Of a stretch of DNA of 6,157 nucleotides, positions 1 to 6,157 are shown piece by piece; positions within the stretch are counted from its first letter, which is position 1; each line of letters begins with the position of its first letter. The translations under genes were made by a program, and so were the position numbers. Below the pieces are notes generated by a model. The model saw only the letters and a list, made by a program, of their open reading frames with translations, searched no databases and was not told where the DNA came from. The stretch comes from an uncultured Lachnospiraceae bacterium (lineage in GTDB: Bacteria; Bacillota_A; Clostridia; Lachnospirales; Lachnospiraceae), in NCBI GenBank assembly GCA_947177885.1, contig CAMWWF010000186.1:1-6157 (forward strand), in the 5' to 3' direction.

Positions 1-2
1 GA

Positions 3-920
3 TATGCCGATCCCATATTTTTTAAACCGGACCTCTCGGGAATGGCGGATCCCGTGTGGGCATTTGCGAGCCATGTTCCCGGTTCCAAAGAACGTTTCGC
101 AATGGAAAACGGATATGACAGGGAGATCTGCGCCGATCTGGTGGCAAGCACCGCCAACAACCTGATACGCTATGGGGCAAAGCCTGCGATCTTACTGGCT
201 CACGTGGTCTGCGGGAACAATGACAGCGGCCAGCTCCTCACCATGGGAGAGGCTCTCAAGGAAACCTGTGAAAGCAATGGGATCGCATTTGCAGGCCTGG
301 AAGTGGCCGCACAGCCCGTCAATTATCATGCGGTGGAATACAAGCTGAACGCGGTAGCCATAGGTGTCGCAGACAGAGAAAAAGTACTCAGGGGCAACAG
401 AATAAAAGAAGGGGATGTCCTGATCGGACTACACTCCGACGGCATATCCTCCATCAGCTACCCCTTTATCAAAGTGATCCTTGACAGAAGACCGGATACA
501 GCCTATGCAAAGATTGACGGCCGGCACACTTTCATGGACGAACTGATGAAGCCCAATGCCTGTTATGTAAATGTGGTAAATGAACTGATGGGACAGGATC
601 TCATACACGGCGTTTTCACCATCTCCAAGTCCTTATTCAACCGGAAATGCTATGAGACGATACCCAAAGGCCTCGGCGCGGGCATCTCTGTCTCACAGAT
701 CCCGGTTCCCTCCCTGTATCAGTTTATCTATGATCTCAACATGATGGACAGGGAATGCTTTCTGGACGACTTCTCTCTTGGCATCGGCATGGTGCTGGCA
801 GTACCCGAAGCGCGTTGCAGAAAGGCGGCAAGGATCATCGAAAGATACCATAAATGCCATGTCCTTGGAAGAATAGAAAAGGACGATGAATATCCCGACG
901 CCAGAGTGTGGCTGGTATAG
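3..920 (+). CDS. Divergent PurM-fold (AIR synthase family) protein, 5' partial
   Basis: The reading frame is open to the left window edge. About 13 codons precede the first ATG (42) and align with the PurM N-domain, so the true start lies upstream. Numbering from the ATG at 42, the protein follows PurM (phosphoribosylformylglycinamidine cyclo-ligase) end to end: PGSKERFA (14-20) at the GVGTK site, ICADLVASTANNL (29-41), GDVLIGLHSDG (124-134), SLGIGMVLAVP (245-255), and a C-terminus where PurM normally ends. The superfamily's nucleotide- and substrate-binding motifs are mostly lost. DGVGTK has become HVPGSK, VNDL has become ANNL, GGETAEMPG has become AGLEVAAQP, and HITGGG has become FTISKSLF. 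The family assignment is firm. AIR synthase activity is doubtful; a divergent enzyme, a binding protein or a SelD/ThiL/HypE-like role is possible. It lies 181 bases before an exporter operon on the same strand. Confidence 0.83.
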   Translation, partial: YADPIFFKPDLSGMADPVWAFASHVPGSKERFAMENGYDREICADLVASTANNLIRYGAKPAILLAHVVCGNNDSGQLLTMGEALKETCESNGIAFAGLEVAAQPVNYHAVEYKLNAVAIGVADREKVLRGNRIKEGDVLIGLHSDGISSISYPFIKVILDRRPDTAYAKIDGRHTFMDELMKPNACYVNVVNELMGQDLIHGVFTISKSLFNRKCYETIPKGLGAGISVSQIPVPSLYQFIYDLNMMDRECFLDDFSLGIGMVLAVPEARCRKAARIIERYHKCHVLGRIEKDDEYPDARVWLV

Positions 921-1035
921 TACCGGAAAGCCATTTTAACACGCTCCGGAAATTTTAACGACACAACGGTGCAAATCAGGCAGTCCACAGATTCGGTTTC
1001 TCCGGATGAAGTGCTGGAGCGTGCAGCTGGCAGAA

Positions 1036-1053
1036 CCTGTCGGAAAAGACAGG
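1036..1053 (+). other. Small perfect hairpin in the leader before the exporter operon
   Basis: CCTGTC (1036-1041) and GACAGG (1048-1053) form a perfect 6-bp stem around a GGAAAA loop. It sits 48 bases before the start codon at 1102 and about 36 bases before the Shine-Dalgarno sequence. No U-run follows (GGAGATTTCAAG comes next), so it is not a standard intrinsic terminator. It could be part of a structured leader or be chance. The inverted repeat is seen directly; a function is not established. Confidence 0.35.
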
Positions 1054-1088
1054 GGAGATTTCAAGTAAAAATTGTAATGATAAACACC

Positions 1089-1094
1089 AGGAGG
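1089..1094 (+). promoter_or_regulatory. Strong Shine-Dalgarno site for the first exporter gene
   Basis: AGGAGG lies 7 bases before the ATG at 1102, a near-ideal ribosome binding site. It fixes the start of the first ABC exporter gene. No convincing -35/-10 promoter pair was found in 921-1101, so it is open whether the exporter genes have their own promoter or are read through from the PurM-like gene. Confidence 0.85.
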
Positions 1095-1101
1095 TATTGA
1101 C

Positions 1102-2949
1102 ATGGTAAAAGCAGGCATTCGCAACGGCTATATGCTGTTGCTGTTTCTGATATTCTCATTTGTCCTGAACGAAGTTGTGATTCTGGGAAATGACCTCATC
1201 GCGGAAGCTACGGATCTGATGCTTATCGGACAGCCGGTAAATTTCTCGGAATTTATCGTGCCCCTGCTGTGGATGGTCGCTCTGGGAACCGTGGCCGCTT
1301 TCCTGAAAAGCATTTTCGGGAAGCATTACAGCGCCACGGTCCAGAAAGAGGTCCGGATATCCCTGGGAAGGCACCTGATGAAGCTTCCCTTCTCCTATTT
1401 TGACGAGAAGGGCACCGGAAGTCTGCTCACAAGGCTGATATCGGATCTGGATGAAATGGGAAGATTTTTTTCCGAGATCCTTCCCGAACTTCTGATGAAC
1501 CTTATCATAGTATTGACCTCCACCGTGTATCTGGTCCGGATGGATGCCATGCTGATCGTCGTGCTGTTCGCAAGCTATCCGGTCATGCTGGTGGTATCGG
1601 ACCGACTGTCGAAAAAGCTGGCGGAGATCACGAAAAAGCTGCGCACCCACATGGATGAGCGGGCCGAGACAGCCTATGACGCCATACAGGGTATCATGGT
1701 CGGCAGAAGCTACAATCTATATGAACTGCACAGGCAGAAGCTCAATACCGTGATCGATAATATGGTAATGCAGGTAAGCAAGAGCACACGGATATCCACA
1801 ATGGGCTGGGTGCTGAAGAACGCAATCACCACGGTTCCCGTCATATTCTGTTATCTCTTTGCGCTGCATGAGATCAGGCAGGGCAGGATCACCGTGGGTG
1901 ACATGCTGGCCTTTACGGTGATACTGAGCAGGATCCTGTACCCCATCGGCGACATTGTCTTCTGTGCAAACGATATCCGTGAGGTGGGCGTCTCACTGAA
2001 AAGAATACAGGAGATCTACAACCGGCAGGAAGAGCGGCAGGACGGCAGGATCACCCTGGAAACCGGCATGCGGGACGGACAGGATATCCTGTACAAAGAT
2101 GATATGCGGATCCCAAAAGAGAGAGCCGCCAAAAACGAGACACCGGAGCGGAATACTTTGCAGTCTGAGTCCGGTGCACTGCGGGAAAATAACATACATA
2201 GAGCACATGACAGCCACAAGACGATTCCCGCCATCCGGTGGCAGGACGTTTACTTTTCCTACGACGACAGCCGGGAGCAGCCGGTGCTGAGAGGAATGAG
2301 CTTTTCCGTTGAGATTGGAGCACAAACCGCCTTTGTGGGAGGTTCCGGAGAGGGAAAGACCACCATCTTCAAGCTGCTCTGCGGCCTTTATGAGAAAAGC
2401 GGCGGTCAATATCTGCTCTTCGGGCACCCCTTTGAGGAATGGAACCTGGCCGCGGCAAGAAGCTGCTTTTCAGAGGTTTCGCAGAATGTATTTCTATTCC
2501 CCGAAACCATCCGTCAGAACGTAGCCTGCGGCAAGGAAAACGCAACGGAAGAGGAAATCGTGGAGGCATGTAAAAACGCAAATATCCATGACTTTATCCT
2601 GCAGCTTCCCGACGGATATGACACACTTGTGGGGGAGCGCGGCGTACTTCTCTCAGGCGGCCAGAGACAGAGGATTTCCATCGCAAGGGCTTTTCTGAAG
2701 GATGCACCGATCCTCCTCCTGGACGAACCCACCGCTTCCGTGGACATCGAATCGGAACATAAGATACAGGAAGCCATTGACAGGATAGCCGCGGGGAGGA
2801 CCGTGATCGTTATCGCCCACAGGCTTTCCACGGTAAAGAACGCCAGGAAGATCTATGTGGTCAGCGGGGGGAGGATCGCCGAGGCGGGAACCCATGGGGA
2901 GCTGATGGAACAACAGGGAATTTATGCGGAATTATACGCAAAAGGGTGA
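1102..2949 (+). CDS. ABC exporter half-transporter (membrane domain + ATPase), first of pair
   Basis: This 615-residue protein is an ABC half-exporter of the MsbA/LmrCD type: an inner-membrane ATP-driven pump working as a dimer. Six hydrophobic segments lie near residues 9-33, 50-72, 125-145, 149-167, 236-256 and 265-287. The ATPase domain (about 376-615) has Walker A GGSGEGKTT (413-421), Q-loop Gln461, GERG (511-514), signature LSGGQ (517-521), Walker B ILLLDEP with catalytic Glu542, D-loop ASVD (545-548) and switch His573. All catalytic residues are present. Between the membrane and ATPase domains (about 308-374) is an unusually long polar, charged linker without hydrophobic segments. There is no peptidase C39 domain at the N-terminus, so no leader-peptide cleavage is expected. 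The start is set by AGGAGG at 1089. The next gene begins 14 bases downstream, which suggests a heterodimer. The substrate cannot be read from sequence; a peptide, lipid or drug is possible. Confidence 0.94.
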   Translation: MVKAGIRNGYMLLLFLIFSFVLNEVVILGNDLIAEATDLMLIGQPVNFSEFIVPLLWMVALGTVAAFLKSIFGKHYSATVQKEVRISLGRHLMKLPFSYFDEKGTGSLLTRLISDLDEMGRFFSEILPELLMNLIIVLTSTVYLVRMDAMLIVVLFASYPVMLVVSDRLSKKLAEITKKLRTHMDERAETAYDAIQGIMVGRSYNLYELHRQKLNTVIDNMVMQVSKSTRISTMGWVLKNAITTVPVIFCYLFALHEIRQGRITVGDMLAFTVILSRILYPIGDIVFCANDIREVGVSLKRIQEIYNRQEERQDGRITLETGMRDGQDILYKDDMRIPKERAAKNETPERNTLQSESGALRENNIHRAHDSHKTIPAIRWQDVYFSYDDSREQPVLRGMSFSVEIGAQTAFVGGSGEGKTTIFKLLCGLYEKSGGQYLLFGHPFEEWNLAAARSCFSEVSQNVFLFPETIRQNVACGKENATEEEIVEACKNANIHDFILQLPDGYDTLVGERGVLLSGGQRQRISIARAFLKDAPILLLDEPTASVDIESEHKIQEAIDRIAAGRTVIVIAHRLSTVKNARKIYVVSGGRIAEAGTHGELMEQQGIYAELYAKG

Positions 2950-2953
2950 GGAG
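2949..2953 (+). promoter_or_regulatory. Shine-Dalgarno site choosing the ATG start of the second exporter gene
   Basis: AGGAG, overlapping the last base of the upstream stop codon, lies 10 bases before the ATG at 2964. The alternative GTG at 2946, which would overlap the upstream TGA, has only AAAAGG just before it. The ATG is therefore preferred. The tight junction indicates translational coupling of the two exporter halves. Confidence 0.6.
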
Positions 2954-2963
2954 TTGTGTAGAT

Positions 2964-4733
2964 ATGTTTAAAACTTTTATTCGCTATATGAAACTGATGG
3001 ACGACAGACTTCCCTTCTTTCTGTTCGTTGTGGTGTGTTCCACTCTGGGAGACGCAGGACGCAGGATTGCAAATTCCTATCTGGTCAAGCATATTGTCAC
3101 CGCGGCGCAGACCGGCGATACGGAGCACATTTTGCTGCTTGTGTTTGGGAATTTCGTTGTATTTGTACTCTGCCTCCTCCTATGGCGCTATGGGATCATC
3201 CATTGTAACATCGAGGGCCGGACTGCAGCCGGCAAAGTAGAAAAGCTTGTATTTTCCAAAGCCCTGCGCCTGCCCATGTCCTATTACGAAAAGAATCACA
3301 GCAGCGACTTTATGTCAAAGCTGATCTTCGACACCCAGAGGGCTTCGGATATCTACACCTCAAGACTCCGCAGACTGCTTGCAGCGGTCCTCTCCACGAT
3401 AGTATATCTGATCCCCATGCTATACTTCAGCTGGGAGCTTACTCTCTGCCTGATCGGTGTCAGCCTTCTGGCTTTCGGAGCAAACAGTCTCTTTATGGAA
3501 CCCATGAAGGCATCGGGCATACAGCTCTCTGAGAAGAACAGAAACATGCTGGAGAAGCTGACCAGCATTCTGTCAGGCATGGAACTGGTCAAGATCTTTC
3601 CGTTGGAGCCAAAGCTGTCAGGGGAATACGAAGACTCCGGAGAAGAATACTTTCATGCCCAGAAAAAGGCAAACCGGATCTCATCGGGATTGGAGAGCCT
3701 GAACTGTCTGTTTGACCTGACAGGGGCTCTGGCGTTTCTGGGGCTTGGCATCTGGTTCGTCTCACTGGGAAGGATCGGTCTCGGGGAACTGACAGCCCTT
3801 TACACACTGTACGGCTCCTTCCGCAATGTCTTTCTGGAAATAGGGCTTTATCTGCCCCAGGTGATGTATTGTGTGGGCAACGCCGAGAAGATCTTTGCGT
3901 TTCTGGACCTGGAGGAAGAACCGGAGCAGTGGGCGTCTGCAATGGACGGAGAAATCGGCAACAGGACCGGATACGGATGCTCCTCCGGAGAAGCGCCTGT
4001 AAAATGCGGCAACGGATACCCTTCCGGAAGCGAAACAGATGCTCTTCCTGAGACGGACCATGACGGCAGCCTGAAGGCAGAGGGGCACTGTGAGGATATC
4101 ATGCTGTCCATGCAAAATGTAAGCTTCTCGTACAGTGCGGACAGAAAAGTCCTGGAGAACTTTTCCATGGAGGTCAAACGCGGCAGCTTTGTGGCGGTAG
4201 TCGGCGAGTCCGGCTGCGGGAAAAGCACGGTCGCAAAGCTTTTGCTGGGCTTTTATCCTCTTGAAAAGGGATGCATACGGATGAAGGGAAAGAAATATTC
4301 CGAACTTACCCTGAAAGAGATCCGGGAACAGATCTCCTACGTTCCCCAGGAACCCTATCTGTATGAAACCACCATTGCCGAGAACATAGCATATGGCAGG
4401 TACGGAGCAGGACGCGATGAGATCATAGCCGCGGCCAGGGCTGCCAATGCCCACGACTTTATCACAAAACTGCCGGCGGGGTATGACACGGTGCTGGGAG
4501 AGCGCGGCAATACCCTGTCAGGAGGGGAAAAACAGCGCATAGCGATAGCCCGCGCAATCCTCCGGAATTCCCCCGTGATCATTCTGGATGAAGCCACCTC
4601 CGCCCTTGACAATGAGTCCGAAGCCCTGGTGCAGGATGCCATAAAATCCCTGAAGGGTGGACGCACCATACTGATGATCGCCCACCGTCCGAGCAGTATC
4701 GCCACCGCGGACACGGTGGTCCGGGTGGGGTAA
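2964..4733 (+). CDS. ABC exporter half-transporter (membrane domain + ATPase), second of pair, short C-terminus
   Basis: From the ATG at 2964 this is a 589-residue half-exporter, probably the partner of the preceding one. Hydrophobic segments lie near residues 17-32, 56-80, 138-156, 158-178, 248-270 and 275-300. The ATPase domain (about 380-589) shows Walker A GESGCGKST (414-422), Q-loop Gln462 in VPQEP, GERG (512-515), signature LSGGE (518-522), Walker B VIILDEA with Glu543, D-loop SALD (546-549) and switch His574. Both halves of the pair thus look catalytically competent, with no obvious degenerate site as seen in many heterodimeric exporters. A polar Gly/Ser/Glu-rich linker (about 322-379) separates the domains. 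The protein stops at TVVRVG, 15 residues after the switch histidine. Relatives normally continue for some 25-30 residues with a 'G-x-I-x-E-x-G-x-H' segment, present in the other two exporters here. A 4-5 residue longer form from GTG 2946 (six extra residues) is possible but less likely. Confidence 0.92.
   Translation: MFKTFIRYMKLMDDRLPFFLFVVVCSTLGDAGRRIANSYLVKHIVTAAQTGDTEHILLLVFGNFVVFVLCLLLWRYGIIHCNIEGRTAAGKVEKLVFSKALRLPMSYYEKNHSSDFMSKLIFDTQRASDIYTSRLRRLLAAVLSTIVYLIPMLYFSWELTLCLIGVSLLAFGANSLFMEPMKASGIQLSEKNRNMLEKLTSILSGMELVKIFPLEPKLSGEYEDSGEEYFHAQKKANRISSGLESLNCLFDLTGALAFLGLGIWFVSLGRIGLGELTALYTLYGSFRNVFLEIGLYLPQVMYCVGNAEKIFAFLDLEEEPEQWASAMDGEIGNRTGYGCSSGEAPVKCGNGYPSGSETDALPETDHDGSLKAEGHCEDIMLSMQNVSFSYSADRKVLENFSMEVKRGSFVAVVGESGCGKSTVAKLLLGFYPLEKGCIRMKGKKYSELTLKEIREQISYVPQEPYLYETTIAENIAYGRYGAGRDEIIAAARAANAHDFITKLPAGYDTVLGERGNTLSGGEKQRIAIARAILRNSPVIILDEATSALDNESEALVQDAIKSLKGGRTILMIAHRPSSIATADTVVRVG
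3973..4032 (+). repeat. Imperfect direct repeat inside the exporter linker
   Basis: Two related segments, 3973-3995 (beginning ACGGATGCTCCTCCGGAG) and 4012-4032 (ACGGATACCCTTCCGGAAG), encode similar Gly/Ser/Glu-rich peptides (GCSSGEA and GYPSGSE). They lie within the polar linker between membrane and ATPase domains. The similarity suggests the linker grew by local duplication, though the match is imperfect and short. Confidence 0.4.
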
Positions 4734-4756
4734 TGATACTGTCTTACTCATTACCC
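4728..4756 (+). other. Inverted repeat spanning the stop codon of the second exporter gene
   Basis: GGGTAATGA (4728-4736) is the exact reverse complement of TCATTACCC (4748-4756), giving a 9-bp stem with an 11-base loop. The left arm contains the TAA stop (4731-4733) and an overlapping second stop, TGA. No U-run follows on either strand, so it is not a classical intrinsic terminator. It may protect the 3' end of the message or be a weak terminator. It may also be a scar left when the gene lost its usual C-terminal codons. Confidence 0.5.
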
Positions 4757-4839
4757 GCAGGAATAAATGAAATAATGTACCAGACTGCAGAGCAGCGGAG
4801 CGGAAACATCAACAGAATTACGCACCTCATAAAATTTAA

Positions 4840-4873
4840 ATTCCATCGAAAACCATATGGTTTCCGATGGAAT
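4840..4873 (-). terminator. Long hairpin, likely terminator of the minus-strand exporter gene
   Basis: Positions 4840-4856 and 4857-4873 are reverse complements at 16 of 17 pairs (single mismatch 4849/4864), forming a nearly perfect palindrome centred on CCATATGG. On the minus strand the stem is followed by TTTAAATTTTATG, a T-rich tail compatible with Rho-independent termination. It lies 111 bases after the stop of the minus-strand gene. The plus-strand side (GACCTGCTTG) has no T-run, so termination of the plus operon here is less certain. The rest of 4734-4983 shows no credible gene. A short GGAAC/GTTCC inverted repeat (4890-4904) and ATCTG/CAGAT (4923-4940) are also present but are probably incidental. 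Confidence 0.6.
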
Positions 4874-4983
4874 GACCTGCTTGAATCATGGAACCCCCCG
4901 TTCCGAAAAGTATTTCCTTTACATCTGCAATGATACAGATTGTACATAAAAATCACTTTATTCCCGAGAGGCTATTTTATATG

Positions 4984-6157
4984 CTACGGATCTTCAGGCT
5001 TTTTCTCTAAACACTGTATCTCATACATTCTCGCGTACAGGCCGCTTTCCTCCATCAGCTGCCGGTGGCTGCCCTCCTCAACCACAGTGCCCTCTCTCAG
5101 TACAAAAATACGCTTTGCTTTTCTGACAGCCGCCATGTGGTGGCTGAAAAGCAGCGTGGTGTGACTCCCGGCCTCCTGCGTAAACCGTTCACAGACCTTT
5201 CCCTGACGGAAAATATCCAGCGATGCCATGGGCTCGTCCAGTACACGGATCTGCGCGGGCTGCGCAAGCTCTCTGGCGATCAGAAGCTGCTGCCATTCTC
5301 CTTTTGAGAGTATCACACCCTTTTCCTCCATGTTGCCCAGAAAAGTATCTGCGCCCTGCGGGAATCTGCCGCTTCCGTCTATCTCCCATTCCCGCACAAG
5401 TTCTTCCGCCAATTGCCTTGCACTGCTGTTTTCCTTCTTTACACCCTCTTGCCCGCCTCTGTGGGGCAGTGATTTCAATATTTTCTCATGGGGATCCTCA
5501 TCCGATATTCCCCCTGAACGGATTTTTCTGTCCAAATCTTCTTTTGGATTACCTTTGTCAAAACAGCTTTTCCTGCCATACCGCTCCCCCGGTGCTCCTT
5601 TATCGGAACCTCTGCCCCGATTCCTGCCGGCTGATCTCTCAGTCTGTTTTCCACTGTACGGCCTCTCTGCAAATGCCTCCTGCTTTTCCTGGGGAAAGAT
5701 ATTTTGAACTATGGTATCCTCATACCTTGCGGCATCCTGAAACAGCACAGCGAAAATCCGTCGTCTCTCACAAAACGGGATCTCTCTCAATTCGATCCCG
5801 TTTAAGCGGATCTCTCCTTCGTAATTGTCATACAAACCCGAAAGCAATTTCACAATAGTGGTCTTGCCCGACCCGTTGGCGCCCACAAAGGCATAGTATC
5901 CTCCCCCGGTCACCTTGAAATTCAGATCATGCAACACGTATCTGCCCGTTCTGGGGTACCGGAAGGACACCTCCTTAAATTCCAATGTCTCAAATTTCTC
6001 CTGCGCCCCGCAATCATTATCACGGTTCCATTCATTTCGGTTCCATTCATTTCGCTTCCATTCATTTCGCTTAACTTCTTTGTCCGCAGCCTCCGCTTTA
6101 TCTTCAGAACTGTTCACTGCCCGGCTGCTATCTTCCTTTTCCGTTTTTCCCCATTTT
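4984..6157 (-). CDS. ABC exporter ATPase domain with large internal insertion, 5' partial
   Basis: The minus-strand frame stops with TAG at 4984-4986 and is open to the right window edge, so the N-terminus, probably a membrane domain, lies outside. Residues are counted from an in-frame GTG at 6117, which is unlikely to be the real start. Motifs are Walker A GANGSGKTT (79-87), Q-loop Gln127 in VLFQD, signature LSKGE (270-274) within a GEWQQ context, Walker B IRVLDEP with Glu295, D-loop SLD, switch His326 and the tail EEGSHRQL (347-354). The FxVLFQD and GEWQ wording resembles NisT/SpaT-type lantibiotic and MsbA-like exporters. The signature's first Gly is Lys, which may weaken ATP hydrolysis at that site. 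Residues about 144-230 are a hydrophilic Gly/Lys/Arg/Glu-rich insertion between the Q-loop and the helical subdomain, absent from typical relatives. A pentapeptide repeat lies at 16-30. The gene converges on the exporter operon. Confidence 0.88.
   Translation of the reverse strand, partial: KWGKTEKEDSSRAVNSSEDKAEAADKEVKRNEWKRNEWNRNEWNRDNDCGAQEKFETLEFKEVSFRYPRTGRYVLHDLNFKVTGGGYYAFVGANGSGKTTIVKLLSGLYDNYEGEIRLNGIELREIPFCERRRIFAVLFQDAARYEDTIVQNIFPQEKQEAFAERPYSGKQTERSAGRNRGRGSDKGAPGERYGRKSCFDKGNPKEDLDRKIRSGGISDEDPHEKILKSLPHRGGQEGVKKENSSARQLAEELVREWEIDGSGRFPQGADTFLGNMEEKGVILSKGEWQQLLIARELAQPAQIRVLDEPMASLDIFRQGKVCERFTQEAGSHTTLLFSHHMAAVRKAKRIFVLREGTVVEEGSHRQLMEESGLYARMYEIQCLEKKPEDP
6023..6067 (-). 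repeat. Three 15-bp tandem repeats encoding (K/N)RNEW
   Basis: Units 6023-6037 and 6038-6052 are identical (CGGTTCCATTCATTT) and 6053-6067 differs at one base (CGCTTCCATTCATTT). Read on the minus strand they encode KRNEW, KRNEW, NRNEW in the polar stretch just before the ATPase domain of the minus-strand exporter. The unit is a multiple of three, so copy number can change without breaking the frame. Near-identity suggests recent expansion. Confidence 0.85.

Noticed and set aside
923..949. CCGGA/TCCGG inverted repeat after the PurM-like gene as a terminator
   Set aside because: It is only 5 bp with a 17-base loop and is followed by AAATTTTAAC, not a clear U-run, so it is too weak to call.
969..1058. 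Resemblance to cobalamin (GGTGCAAATC) or guanidine-I (GGAAAAG..GGGGAGA) riboswitch segments
   Set aside because: Only isolated short matches are present. The other required conserved blocks of either aptamer cannot be placed, so no riboswitch is called.
1006..1068. 20-codon ORF starting at ATG 1006 in the exporter leader
   Set aside because: There is no Shine-Dalgarno sequence upstream and no recognisable leader-peptide pattern.
921..1100. Read-through of the TAG at 918-920: the same frame stays open for 59 codons to TGA at 1098
   Set aside because: The PurM-like protein already ends where family members end, and an open stretch of this length can occur by chance. The only in-frame start I noted, GTG at 969, has no ribosome binding site.
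1097..1102. TTGACA resembling a -35 box
   Set aside because: It overlaps the spacer and start codon of the exporter gene, and no suitable -10 or downstream leader follows.
2946..2963. GTG start at 2946 for the second exporter, overlapping the preceding TGA
   Set aside because: The ATG at 2964 has a better-placed AGGAG and gives a normal N-terminus. The GTG is kept only as a less likely alternative.
4733..4933. 66-codon plus-strand ORF after the exporter operon, and the opposing minus ORF sharing HRKPYGFRW
   Set aside because: The shared peptide arises from the palindrome read on both strands. There is no ribosome binding site and no family resemblance.
5223..5858. Plus-strand ORF of 211 codons opposite the minus-strand exporter
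   Set aside because: It is antisense to clear Walker A, signature and Walker B motifs. Its Cys/Pro/Ser/Leu-rich composition is that of a shadow frame.

Overview
The window reads as a moderate-GC Gram-positive chromosome segment, most likely from an anaerobic Clostridia/Lachnospiraceae-type bacterium. This is inferred from the strong AGGAGG ribosome binding site, the style of the ABC exporters and the codon use; no marker gene fixes the taxon. It holds four protein genes, two of them cut by the window edges. I see no rRNA, tRNA, CRISPR array, transposase or integrase.

Layout. (1) Positions 3-920, plus strand: the C-terminal majority of a PurM-fold (AIR synthase family) protein. It aligns over the whole fold, but almost all of the enzyme's signature motifs are altered, so it looks like a divergent paralogue rather than the housekeeping purM. 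(2) Positions 921-1101: a 181-base gap with a small perfect hairpin and the ribosome binding site of the next gene. (3) Positions 1102-2949 and 2964-4733, plus strand: two ABC exporter half-transporters (six-helix membrane domain fused to an ATPase domain), only 14 bases apart and surely one operon. They are plausibly the two halves of a heterodimeric exporter. (4) Positions 4734-4983: a convergent intergenic region with two inverted repeats. The larger is a good terminator candidate for the minus-strand gene. (5) Positions 4984-6157, minus strand: the ATPase half of a third ABC exporter whose N-terminal part lies beyond the window.

The two complete exporters have intact Walker A, Q-loop, signature, Walker B and switch-histidine motifs and should be active ATPases. 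The third keeps Walker A and B but has an altered signature (LSKGE). It also carries about 87 extra hydrophilic residues inside the ATPase domain. All three share an unusual trait: long, polar, low-complexity insertions at domain boundaries, two of which contain short DNA repeats that suggest growth by local duplication.

What the genes do together is unknown. No precursor peptide, modification enzyme, regulator or self-resistance gene is visible, so the exported substrate cannot be named. The most unusual feature is a motif-degenerate PurM-fold protein directly upstream of a two-gene exporter operon; a functional link is only a hypothesis.
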